Part shown: positions 1-5,638 of the stretch, in pieces
Layout: each line of letters begins with the position of its first letter
Numbering within the stretch: the first letter of the stretch is position 1
Assembly: GCA_041624375.1 (NCBI GenBank)
Contig: JBFJVD010000088.1
Location: 1-10,629, forward strand
Direction of reading: 5' to 3'
Length of the DNA stretch: 10,629 nucleotides
From: JBFJVD01 sp041624375
GTDB lineage: Bacteria; Chloroflexota; Anaerolineae; Anaerolineales; E44-bin32
Made by a program: the position numbers and the translations under genes
Notes under the pieces: generated by a model
Database searches by the model: none
Seen by the model: only the letters and a program-made list of their open reading frames with translations
Told to the model about the DNA's origin: nothing

Positions 1-134
1 CCAACCTGTCCATCCTGAAGACCAACAAGGCTCGGGCGATCCGATTCTCCACATTGGAGGCGATCTGCAGGGTGCTCGAATGTCAGCCCGGAGACCTTCT
101 TGAATATGTACCCGATGATCCAGGATCAACGTGA
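1..134 (+). CDS. XRE/Cro-type HTH regulator, C-terminal fragment (runs off left edge)
   Basis: Frame 3 is open from the window edge to a TGA at 132-134, giving about 43 residues. It begins NLSILKTNKARAI and contains RFSTLEAICRVL followed by CQPGDLLEY. This is the second half of the small (about 70 aa) Cro/C1-type helix-turn-helix regulators of the YozG-like kind. In that family the pattern is a recognition helix with a Lys/Arg-rich turn, then an 'L..IC..L.CQPGDLLEY' end. It would be a cytoplasmic DNA-binding repressor or activator. The N-terminal helices and start codon lie outside the window. The next gene begins about 230 bp downstream behind its own candidate promoter, so the two need not be co-transcribed. 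Family assignment is fairly sure from the tail pattern; the target is unknown. Confidence 0.75.
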   Translation, partial: NLSILKTNKARAIRFSTLEAICRVLECQPGDLLEYVPDDPGST

Positions 135-224
135 GAGTGCGCAGTCCTGCCAACACACCTAGCAGAGGTTCGCAGCCGACATCGGCCTACGCCTGTATTG
201 CACCGTCCAGCGGGACATGGCCCG

Positions 225-290
225 AGGTCAACCTGATGCCAACGGTCCTGCGAACCCCGGTGTTGACCTGATTGGCAGGGGAGCTAAGAT
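225..290 (+). promoter_or_regulatory. Candidate sigma70 promoter with overlapping inverted repeat
   Basis: TTGACC (263-268), a 16-bp spacer and TAAGAT (285-290) form a good sigma70-type promoter about 70 bp ahead of the SnoaL-like gene at 363. The -35 box lies in one arm of a perfect 8-bp inverted repeat, AGGTCAAC at 225-232 and GTTGACCT at 262-269, spaced like a looped operator or weak hairpin. The fragmentary HTH regulator just upstream is a possible ligand, but that is only inference. Confidence 0.45.
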
Positions 291-362
291 TACGGAGGAC
301 ATCGGGCCATCTTCAATCCGGTTTCTCAAAGATAAGACTGCTCGTCCAACAGGAGGATGCTT

Positions 363-686
363 ATGAGCCGAACGGTCGTTGACGCCTGGTTTGATGCCTT
401 TCGCAAGAAGGATCTCGCACTGCTTCAACTCGCGGAAGACTTCGTCCACACGAGCCCGTACGGTGAGATCCAAGGCAGAGACGTGTATCTTGACCTGGTC
501 CGGGAGAACACCGAAGCCTTCTTCAGCCCGAAGCTCGACATCCAGGATGTCTTAGAATGTGGCGACAAGTTCGCGGTGCGCTATCTGGTCGACGGCAACC
601 CAGCCTGTGACTGCATCTACGTTCGCAAGGGACAGATTTCGAAGATCTATTCGTATTATCATCTTGGCGAGAAGCCGGTCCTCTAG
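363..686 (+). CDS. SnoaL-like / NTF2-fold small protein
   Basis: A 107-aa protein whose length and pattern fit the NTF2/SnoaL-like alpha+beta fold. An N-terminal helix (VVDAWFDAFRKKDL) is followed by 'FVHTSPYGEIQGRDVYLDLV', then beta strands ending in CDCIYVRKGQISKIYSYYH. Members are small cytoplasmic cup-shaped proteins acting as isomerases, hydrolases or ligand carriers; the substrate cannot be read from sequence. The ATG at 357 sits directly on the AGGAGG (351-356), so the ATG at 363, six bases after that Shine-Dalgarno, is preferred. A promoter-like sequence lies about 70 bp upstream. The gene stands alone, with 159 bp of no recognisable content before the dehydrogenase. Confidence 0.8.
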   Translation: MSRTVVDAWFDAFRKKDLALLQLAEDFVHTSPYGEIQGRDVYLDLVRENTEAFFSPKLDIQDVLECGDKFAVRYLVDGNPACDCIYVRKGQISKIYSYYHLGEKPVL

Positions 687-845
687 GTCAGGTTGTGAAC
701 CGCCTGGGGAACGATCTGCTGGTGCACCCCTGGTTTCTGTGTCGAACCACCTGCCGCACAATTCGTACCTGGTGAACGGCGATCCCTCCCTCTCCGCTGC
801 ATGGGCCCTTATCCGATGGATGGCCAGGCACCAGCAAGGAAGCGC

Positions 846-1820
846 ATGAAGGCTGTTACGTATCACCGCTATGGCTCGCCCGATGTCCTTCAGTTCGAAG
901 AGATCGAGCAGCCGATCCCCTCCGACGATCAGGTGCTGATCAAGATCCATGCCGTTTCCATCAATGGAACGGATTGGGAAGGATTGACCGGTCGGCCGCT
1001 ATACGCCCGCATCGGGGGGTTCTGGAAACCCAGCCAGACGATCCTCGGCTCAGACATCGCCGGACGGGTGGAAGCTGCCGGCAAGAACCACACAGAGTTC
1101 AAGCCGGGCGATGAGGTCTTCGGGGAACTCCCCGGCTATCGCGGTGGTTTCGCCGAGTATGTCTGCACGCACGGACGAACGCTGGCGCGCAAACCGGCCA
1201 GTCTCACGTTCGAGCAAGCCGCGGCCATCCCACAAGCCGGCGTGATCGCCCTGAACGGGATCGTCAAGAAAGGTCAGGTTCAGCCGGGGCAGGACGTGCT
1301 CATCAACGGCGCGGGCGGCAGCGCCGGCTCATTCGCCGTGCAGCTGGCCAAACGGCATGGCGCAGTCGTGACCGCGGTGGACAACACGGGCAAGCTGGAC
1401 TTCATGCGCTCGCTCGGCGCCGACCATGTGGTGGACTACACCCGGGAAGACTTTAGCAAACAGGGACGGCAGTACGACCTGATCCTCGATCTGATCGCCC
1501 ACCATTCGGTGTTCGCCCACCGGCGGGCGCTGAAGCCGGATGGCACCTACTTCTTTGTCGGCGGTTCGGTGGCGGTGCTTTTCCAGGTGATTCTTTTTGG
1601 GCCGTGGATCCGAAGGGCCTCGGGCAGGAATTTCCGCCTTCTGTCCGTTCCACAAAACCGAGAAGATCTGATCTCAATCACCGGGCTCTGCGAATCCGGG
1701 GAAGTCGTCCCGGCGATCGACCGACGGTACTCATTCAGCCAGGTTCCCGACGCCGTCCGCGAGGTTGCCGAAGGACGCGCCAAAGGCAAAGTGGTCATCA
1801 CGGTGGTGAACAACAACTGA
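846..1820 (+). CDS. Zinc-less MDR-family NAD(P)-dependent alcohol dehydrogenase / quinone oxidoreductase-like protein
   Basis: A 324-aa medium-chain dehydrogenase/reductase, full length for the quinone oxidoreductase branch. The GroES-like catalytic domain covers about 1-120 (MKAVTYHRYG, VSINGTDW, ILGSDIAGRVEAAG, FKPGDEVFG). A Rossmann domain follows, with NGAGGSAGSFAVQLAK at about 154-169 as the dinucleotide-binding loop, then GADHVVDY. The zinc-ligand Cys/His set of classic alcohol dehydrogenases is absent, so it is probably an NAD(P)H-dependent reductase of quinones, enones or aldehydes. The exact substrate is unknown. An in-frame ATG at 801 exists, but the 846 start has AAGGA five bases upstream and gives the standard MKA N-terminus. 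The stop is followed at once by the decayed hydrolase fragment. Confidence 0.9.
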   Translation: MKAVTYHRYGSPDVLQFEEIEQPIPSDDQVLIKIHAVSINGTDWEGLTGRPLYARIGGFWKPSQTILGSDIAGRVEAAGKNHTEFKPGDEVFGELPGYRGGFAEYVCTHGRTLARKPASLTFEQAAAIPQAGVIALNGIVKKGQVQPGQDVLINGAGGSAGSFAVQLAKRHGAVVTAVDNTGKLDFMRSLGADHVVDYTREDFSKQGRQYDLILDLIAHHSVFAHRRALKPDGTYFFVGGSVAVLFQVILFGPWIRRASGRNFRLLSVPQNREDLISITGLCESGEVVPAIDRRYSFSQVPDAVREVAEGRAKGKVVITVVNNN

Positions 1821-1856
1821 CCACACGATTCACCCTCTCCGTTGCAGGAGAGCGAT

Positions 1857-1999
1857 ATGCCTCTCGCCCAGCCCGATGGCGACCTTGCCGCATCCCCAAC
1901 CGGCCGCGGCACCGGTGTGGTGGTGCTGATGGCCGGCTCGGCTCGAACGCGCTAGCCCGCGCCGATACCGGCCAGGCGTTCGCCGCCCCAGGCTGCCGA
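1857..1999 (+). pseudogene. Decayed N-terminal remnant of a dienelactone hydrolase gene
   Basis: An ATG at 1857, six bases after a GCAGGAG Shine-Dalgarno, opens a 32-codon frame that ends at TAG 1953-1955. Its peptide starts MPLAQPDGDLAASPTG and aligns without gaps to the start of the intact hydrolase at 2968 (MALAQPDGFLAAPPTG), with about 19 of the first 26 residues identical. After the stop, homology resumes in another frame: GCCGATACCGG at 1961 reads ADTG..AFA, matching ADSGFVAFAPD of the intact protein, with roughly a dozen bases missing between. Homology stops at the start of the CPBP protease. It therefore looks like a broken paralogue cut off at its 3' side. Most differences in the aligned part are at third codon positions, suggesting the copies diverged under selection before this one decayed. 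Confidence 0.75.
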
Positions 2000-2007
2000 G
2001 CATGCAA

Positions 2008-2898
2008 ATGTCAGATTCCAAGATCCATCGAAAAGGGATCCTCTCCTTCCTTCTCATCACCTTCGCCCTCACCTATGTTGTCGAGCTCGCCCTGATCCTG
2101 TCAGGCGTTCGATTCGCTCAGCTTCCTCCCATCTTCGCGGGATATGTCGTCGCCGGCGCGATGTGGATCCCTGCGTTCGCGACCGTGCTCGTCACCAGGT
2201 TCATTACCCGGGAAGGATTGTCGAGCACCAATATCCGGCTTGGCTCCTTTCGGCCATACCTGCAGACGGCGATCCTCCTGCCGCTGGTCTTTGCCGTGAT
2301 CTATGGCCTCAGTTGGGGCCTGGGCCTGTCTCAGCCCGACTGGGACCTGAGCGAATTCAGAAGCATGATCGCTTCTTTGGCAGACGCCGAACTCCCCCCG
2401 ATATCGTCCCCGGCACTCGCCTTGGTGGGTGTCTTCCTGGGATCGTCTCTGATCTCACCCTTTCTAAACGGCCTGTTCGGGTTCGGTGAGGAACTGGGCT
2501 GGCGCGGCTACCTGCTGCCAAAGCTGATGCCTCTTGGCAAGCCCCGGGCCTACCTTCTGGTTGGCGTCATCTGGAGTCTTTGGCACCTACCTCTGATCAG
2601 CATCGGTTTCACCTACCCCAATCGTCCCTTGCTTGGCATGCTGGCCTTTACCGGATTGACCATAGGATTTGGAATCTTTTTGAACGAGATGACACTTCTT
2701 CACAAGAGTTCGCTTTTAGCGGGATGGATCCATGGGGTCTTCAACAGCCAGAAACTCGGGGTTTGGCCGCTTCTCTTCCCCAACACGGATCCCCTGGTGG
2801 GGGGTTATGCCGGCGTAATTGGGATTGCGATATGGTTCTTATTGGGATTCACCCAGGTCTGGCTCGCCAGGAGGCGCCGTGTGATGGCCGCCAGCTGA
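2008..2898 (+). CDS. CPBP-family (CAAX protease/bacteriocin-processing-like) intramembrane metalloprotease
   Basis: An integral membrane protein of 296 aa with about eight hydrophobic segments, the first at about 11-33. The three ABI/CPBP motifs are present. FGEELGWRGYLL supplies the EExxxR signature (Glu161, Glu162, Arg166). SLWHLPL supplies the second motif His193. GWIHGVFN supplies the third motif, His242 with Asn246. The family comprises glutamate-type or metal-dependent intramembrane proteases linked to prenyl-protein processing, bacteriocin self-immunity or regulated proteolysis. The substrate here is unknown. ATGs occur at 2002 and 2008. Only a weak GAG lies upstream, better spaced for 2008, so the start is uncertain by two codons. 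The gene sits between a decayed and an intact dienelactone hydrolase. Confidence 0.88.
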   Translation: MSDSKIHRKGILSFLLITFALTYVVELALILSGVRFAQLPPIFAGYVVAGAMWIPAFATVLVTRFITREGLSSTNIRLGSFRPYLQTAILLPLVFAVIYGLSWGLGLSQPDWDLSEFRSMIASLADAELPPISSPALALVGVFLGSSLISPFLNGLFGFGEELGWRGYLLPKLMPLGKPRAYLLVGVIWSLWHLPLISIGFTYPNRPLLGMLAFTGLTIGFGIFLNEMTLLHKSSLLAGWIHGVFNSQKLGVWPLLFPNTDPLVGGYAGVIGIAIWFLLGFTQVWLARRRRVMAAS

Positions 2899-2967
2899 AT
2901 GAGCTGGCCTCCAACTCGCCGCAGCGGACCCTGAACTTCGAAGATCTATTCGCCTATGGAGTGTGAA

Positions 2968-3642
2968 ATGGCCCTTGCTCAGCCCGACGGCTTCCTCGCC
3001 GCGCCCCCCACCGGGGGTGGCTCCGGTGTGCTGGTCCTCCACGCCTGGTGGGGGCTGAACGACGCCATGCGGGCGATCTGCTCCCGCCTGGCCGACTCCG
3101 GTTTCGTCGCCTTCGCCCCCGACCTGTATTATGGCAAGGTCGCAAACGACATCGCCGGCGCCGAAGCCCTGAGCGGGGCGCTGTTTGACAACCCTACACA
3201 GGCGAAGGCCGACGTTGCCAATGCGGCCGCGTTTCTCAACGAGCACACCGGCAACGCTGACGCCAGCCATGCGGTGATCGGCTTCTCGCTGGGGGCCTTC
3301 TTTGCGCTGGATCTTTCGGACAGCGCACCGGAACTCGTCCGATCCGTCGTCATCTTCTATGGCACCCGTCCAGGCGACTACGCCAGCTCCCAAGCCGCCT
3401 ACCTCGGTCACTTCGCCGAAGCGGACGAGTTTGAGCCGCAGTCCGAGGTCGACAGCCTGGAGGACTCGCTGCGGCGCGCCGGCCGCCCGGTGACGTTCTA
3501 TCACTACCCCGGGACCGGGCACTGGTTCTTTGAACCGGACCGGCCGGAAGCCTTCAAGGAAGCGGCCGCGAACCTGGCGTGGGAGCGGACCCTGGCGTTC
3601 CTGAGGAAATCCTGGCCGCAAGGGACCCATGGATTCGCTTAG
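2968..3642 (+). CDS. Dienelactone hydrolase family protein (serine-nucleophile variant)
   Basis: A 224-aa alpha/beta hydrolase of the dienelactone hydrolase family, normal in length. The N-terminal strand is followed by LVLHAWWGLN (oxyanion region) and FVAFAPDLYYG. The nucleophile elbow is GFSLGA with Ser107, where classical dienelactone hydrolases have Cys. The acid is probably Asp153 in EADEFEP, and the catalytic His185 lies in GTGHWFFEPDRPEA. It should hydrolyse esters or lactones in the cytoplasm, but the natural substrate is unknown. An earlier ATG at 2956 overlaps the GGAG (2958-2961) that serves the ATG at 2968. The 2968 start also matches the N-terminus of the decayed copy at 1857. 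The gap after the CPBP protease is only 69 bp, so the two may be co-transcribed. Confidence 0.9.
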   Translation: MALAQPDGFLAAPPTGGGSGVLVLHAWWGLNDAMRAICSRLADSGFVAFAPDLYYGKVANDIAGAEALSGALFDNPTQAKADVANAAAFLNEHTGNADASHAVIGFSLGAFFALDLSDSAPELVRSVVIFYGTRPGDYASSQAAYLGHFAEADEFEPQSEVDSLEDSLRRAGRPVTFYHYPGTGHWFFEPDRPEAFKEAAANLAWERTLAFLRKSWPQGTHGFA

Positions 3643-3678
3643 AGGGCATCATGCGGGGTAGACTTCGTGCGAAGATGG

Positions 3679-3713
3679 TTTATGGGTTACTGATTATTCG
3701 TTATGGGTTATTG
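3679..3713 (+). repeat. Short degenerate heptanucleotide array (5 units)
   Basis: Read in sevens this stretch is TTTATGG, GTTACTG, ATTATTC, GTTATGG, GTTATTG. The units share a G-T-T-A core with a fixed seven-base period. The same unit family (GTTACTG, GTGATRG, GTTATTC) occurs beyond the CDGSH gene at 4726-4838, where the long array reads in the opposite direction. It lies between the hydrolase gene and the tRNA promoter. Confidence 0.6.
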
Positions 3714-3739
3714 AGGCCTGTGCGCCTGCGGTCGGCGTG

Positions 3740-3745
3740 TATAAT
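3740..3745 (+). promoter_or_regulatory. TATAAT -10 box of the tRNA-Arg gene
   Basis: A perfect TATAAT consensus ends 12 bases before the first base of the tRNA, suiting a transcript with a very short 5' leader. No convincing -35 box is found at 16-18 bp spacing; TTGAGG at 3711 is 23 bp away. Confidence 0.5.
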
Positions 3746-3757
3746 CCTGTTGAGCAG

Positions 3758-3831
3758 GCCCCAGTAGCTCAAAAGGATAGAGCAAGGCTCTCCTAAAGCC
3801 TAGGTTGTGCGTTCGAATCGCACCTGGGGTA
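3758..3831 (+). tRNA. tRNA-Arg (anticodon CCU)
   Basis: The 74 bases fold as a complete cloverleaf. The acceptor arm is GCCCCAG with CTGGGGT (one G-U pair at the end). The D arm is GCTC/GAGC, and the anticodon arm is AGGCT/AGCCT around the loop CTCCTAA. The variable region is five bases (AGGTT), the T arm is GTGCG/CGCAC with loop TTCGAAT, and the discriminator is A. The anticodon at loop positions 3-5 is CCT, which reads AGG (arginine). The 3' CCA is not encoded (CAC follows) and must be added enzymatically. The gene is a single unit with a -10 box upstream and a hairpin terminator 17 bp downstream. Confidence 0.95.
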
Positions 3832-3847
3832 CACGCAAACCCAGACG

Positions 3848-3877
3848 AACCGCTTCTATCTCTTTGGAGCGGTTTTT
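3848..3877 (+). terminator. Rho-independent terminator of tRNA-Arg
   Basis: A perfect 7-bp stem AACCGCT (3848-3854) / AGCGGTT (3868-3874) with a 13-base loop runs directly into a T tract (TTTTT at 3873-3877). It begins 17 bases after the tRNA and isolates it from the CDGSH gene. Confidence 0.85.
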
Positions 3878-4003
3878 CATTCTTGCCCGCCCCATATTCA
3901 TCCGTCGTTATTCGAACCAGCCTTGCCCTGGAAGGGAGTGAATTTCAATGTGGTATGAGGTTGAAGCGGGTTATCGGTACTGCCGAGGTAGGGAGGAATT
4001 GAA

Positions 4004-4672
4004 ATGGCCCCGAAACTGAAACCCCGGATCTATCGCGGAGAATCGATCCATGTGACCTACGATATCCGCCGCTGCATCCATGCAGAGGAATGTGTGCGCC
4101 GGCTGGGTGAGGTCTTCGATACGAAGAAGCGTCCCTGGATCCAGCCCGACCAGGCCACCCCTGATCAGGTCGCCGATACGATTTCCCACTGCCCCACCGG
4201 CGCCCTGCACTACGAACGCCTGGATGGAGGTCCGGCTGAAGAAGTCCCAGCGGTGAATACCATCATGCTCGAGGAGGACGGACCGGTGTACCTGTCTGGA
4301 GACCTGGTCGTCCAGAACGCCGAAGGCGAGCAAGTATATGCCGATACGCGCCTGGCCCTCTGCCGCTGCGGCGAGTCGAAGAATAAGCCGTTTTGTGACA
4401 ACACCCATTTGAGGATGGATTTCAAGGCGTCTGGCACCGCTGCTGCGCCGCAAAATCACGAACCCGTCGATGATGCCGGAGACACGTTGGTCATCACCCC
4501 CACCGTAAACGGCTCGGTCCACATTGAGGGGAAGTATGAGCTTCGCGATTCTGAAGGAGAATTGATCTACCGCGGTTCGGATACCTGGCTATGCCGCTGC
4601 GGCGGATCAGAGAATAAGCCCTTTTGCGATAGGACGCACCGTAAGATCGATTTCCAGGCGGATAGTTGGTGA
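4004..4672 (+). CDS. Iron-sulfur protein: ferredoxin-like (Fer4_19-type) domain plus two CDGSH domains
   Basis: A soluble 222-aa protein of three modules. Residues about 13-72 resemble the divergent single-cluster ferredoxin domain that accompanies CDGSH proteins, with visible cysteines Cys24, Cys30 and Cys63 (in HCPTGAL). Two CDGSH modules follow. CRCGESKNKPFCDNTH has ligands Cys120, Cys122, Cys131 and His135. CRCGGSENKPFCDRTH has Cys197, Cys199, Cys208 and His212. This 3Cys-1His set binds a redox-active [2Fe-2S] cluster in mitoNEET-type proteins. An electron-transfer or cluster-handling role is likely; the partner is unknown. The start follows GGGAGG (3991-3996) at seven bases. The two CDGSH segments align with each other, indicating an internal duplication. 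No cofactor-independent function is visible. The gene stands alone between the tRNA terminator and the convergent junction. Confidence 0.92.
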   Translation: MAPKLKPRIYRGESIHVTYDIRRCIHAEECVRRLGEVFDTKKRPWIQPDQATPDQVADTISHCPTGALHYERLDGGPAEEVPAVNTIMLEEDGPVYLSGDLVVQNAEGEQVYADTRLALCRCGESKNKPFCDNTHLRMDFKASGTAAAPQNHEPVDDAGDTLVITPTVNGSVHIEGKYELRDSEGELIYRGSDTWLCRCGGSENKPFCDRTHRKIDFQADSW

Positions 4673-4725
4673 GCGATAATAGGTGAGCAGCTGTGAATTG
4701 GCCCCACTATCAAGCAACGAATAGC

Positions 4726-4795
4726 CAGTTCTCAGTCTCCAGTCCCCAGTCTCTGGTCTCTAATCTCCAGTTCCCATTAACCCATCACCAGTAAC
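4726..4795 (-). repeat. Degenerate heptanucleotide tandem array (10 units)
   Basis: On the plus strand ten consecutive seven-base units can be read: CAGTTCT, CAGTCTC, CAGTCCC, CAGTCTC, TGGTCTC, TAATCTC, CAGTTCC, CATTAAC, CCATCAC, CAGTAAC. The period is kept without a single slip while the units drift. On the minus strand they read G-rich, for example GTTACTG and GAGACTG, the same family as the short arrays at 3679-3713 and 4811-4838. Tandem heptads of this kind (CCCCAGT-like) are known as STRR sequences in cyanobacteria. The array lies in the gap between convergent genes and has no coding reading. Confidence 0.8.
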
Positions 4796-4828
4796 TCGAT
4801 TTGCCTCTCGGTTACTGGTGATAGGTTA
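4778..4828. repeat. 18-bp inverted repeat in the convergent gene junction
   Basis: TAACCCATCACCAGTAAC (4778-4795) is the reverse complement of GTTACTGGTGATAGGTTA (4811-4828) except at one position, with a 15-base loop. The inner 12 bp are perfect. The arms are themselves heptad units (GTTACTG, GTGATAG, GTTATTC), so the hairpin arises where the array switches orientation. It lies between the stop of the CDGSH gene (4672) and the stop of the opposing 59-aa gene (4858) and could end transcripts from both sides, although neither side has a good T tract. Confidence 0.75.
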
Positions 4829-4857
4829 TTCGATTGTTCGCTGCTTTTCCTGCCGGT

Positions 4858-5037
4858 TCATCCGACCAGGATGAGCAGGGCGGCGATCATGGCCAGGCCG
4901 GTTGTGGTCAATGCCAGCCTCTGCAGGTAGCCTTGGTATCTGCTCTCCGCGGGCTCGTCGGCGTCACAGTCGTACTGGGCACATTCAAGCAAATCTCGCT
5001 GGTGGGCTTTGCCGAGCTGCAAACCATAGATGTGCAT
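4858..5037 (-). CDS. Small membrane protein of unknown function (59 aa)
   Basis: The minus strand carries an ATG at 5037 and TGA at 4860-4858, giving 59 aa beginning MHIYGLQLGKAH. The N-terminal 40 residues are soluble, with two cysteines four residues apart (Cys19 and Cys24, CAQYDC) in an acidic stretch. The last 19 residues (LALTTTGLAMIAALLILVG) form one hydrophobic helix, so it looks tail-anchored in the membrane. It lies 44 bp after the 111-aa gene on the same strand, suggesting co-transcription. The ribosome site is a poor purine run (GAGAGAG). I do not recognise the family. The opposite strand is open here but gives no sensible protein. Confidence 0.55.
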   Translation of the reverse strand: MHIYGLQLGKAHQRDLLECAQYDCDADEPAESRYQGYLQRLALTTTGLAMIAALLILVG

Positions 5038-5081
5038 CGTCAGACTCTCTCTTGCGCTCGCAGGCGCATCATCGTTTCGGA

Positions 5082-5417
5082 TTACTTGGCGAAGTAGATC
5101 CCACCGCGGGAGCCAGCGCCGTCGACCGTGTTGTTATCAATCGCTTCGCTGTCGCCCAGCGGGTTGACCACTTCGCCGCTGCGGGGCTCGAGGGCATCGC
5201 TGGTGATCGGTTGGCCGCCCAGGAGTTCCCAGCCCCCCGCAGGGGTCAGCAGGCTGGCGATCAGGGCTGCAGCTACCGTCGCCGTGCTCAGCACCACGGC
5301 CGCCTTCTGCTTCAGCGAGACCCTGTTGCGCTCCGGCCGCTCCTGCGGCTGCGCCGCCGCCCGCTGCAGCATTTCCTGCCGTATCTTGGCCATCCGGTAG
5401 TCCATCTGCCCAAACAT
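5082..5417 (-). CDS. Single-pass membrane protein of unknown function (111 aa)
   Basis: The N-terminal 38 residues are charged and helix-prone (MAKIRQEMLQRAAAQPQERPERNR), followed by one membrane helix at about 39-58 (AAVVLSTATVAAALIASLL). A polar C-terminal tail of about 50 residues ends GIYFAK. The charge distribution predicts the N-terminus inside and the acidic tail outside. The start has a clear AGGAGG seven bases upstream. Together with the 59-aa gene it forms a likely small operon behind a 221-bp gap rich in inverted repeats. I see no enzyme motif and no family match, so it is called hypothetical. Confidence 0.75.
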   Translation of the reverse strand: MFGQMDYRMAKIRQEMLQRAAAQPQERPERNRVSLKQKAAVVLSTATVAAALIASLLTPAGGWELLGGQPITSDALEPRSGEVVNPLGDSEAIDNNTVDGAGSRGGIYFAK

Positions 5418-5461
5418 CCTGCTGCCTCCTCTCGGCTCCCCAAGCCGACCCCCTTAGTCTT

Positions 5462-5580
5462 CTTGACCCCACTTTAGCGCCCGGGCGTTTGGCAGGTGTG
5501 TGGTCAAGCGTTTATTCAGCGTGTTTTAACCCCCAGATCAGCTCGAATCGGGTCGATTCATCCCAATAAACGCCGATTCG
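5462..5580. promoter_or_regulatory. Cluster of interleaved inverted repeats upstream of the small membrane-protein genes
   Basis: The gap 5418-5638 holds several perfect inverted pairs: CTTGACC (5462-5468)/GGTCAAG (5502-5508), palindrome CGCCCGGGCG (5478-5487), GCGTTTATT (5508-5516)/AATAAACGC (5565-5573), CGAATCGG (5544-5551)/CCGATTCG (5573-5580), and GAATCG/CGATTC (5545-5550/5554-5559). The region would be the leader or promoter of the leftward 111-aa gene. Operators or a structured RNA leader are both possible. No convincing -35/-10 pair was found. Confidence 0.35.
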
Positions 5581-5621
5581 GGCCAGATTCCGGGTTGACC
5601 TAGGCCTTTCAGCAACGCGCC

Positions 5622-5636
5622 CGGGCTCGAAGCCCG
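5622..5636 (-). terminator. Short GC hairpin just after the thioredoxin-like gene
   Basis: CGGGCT (5622-5627) pairs with AGCCCG (5631-5636) around a three-base loop, two bases past the stop codon of the leftward gene. There is no T tract, so it may be a 3'-end stabiliser or weak terminator. Confidence 0.3.
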
Positions 5637-5638
5637 CC

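Noticed and set aside
2839..3630. Minus-strand frame of about 263 codons
   Set aside because: It lies opposite the dienelactone hydrolase, has no ribosome site, and is explained by GC-rich third positions.
3663..3674. Hairpin CTTCG/CGAAG after the hydrolase gene as a terminator
   Set aside because: The stem is only four to five pairs and no T tract follows.
3758..3877. tRNA-Arg as an integration site for a mobile element
   Set aside because: No integrase gene and no second copy of the tRNA 3' end were seen in the window, and the tRNA has its own intact terminator.
4726..4838. Possible CRISPR array
   Set aside because: Units are seven bases with no spacers; this is a tandem heptad repeat, and no cas gene is present.
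4834..5477. Plus-strand frames opposite the two small membrane-protein genes
   Set aside because: The minus-strand frames give proper membrane helices, and the 111-aa gene has a strong Shine-Dalgarno; the plus frames give Arg/Ser/Pro-rich or patternless products.
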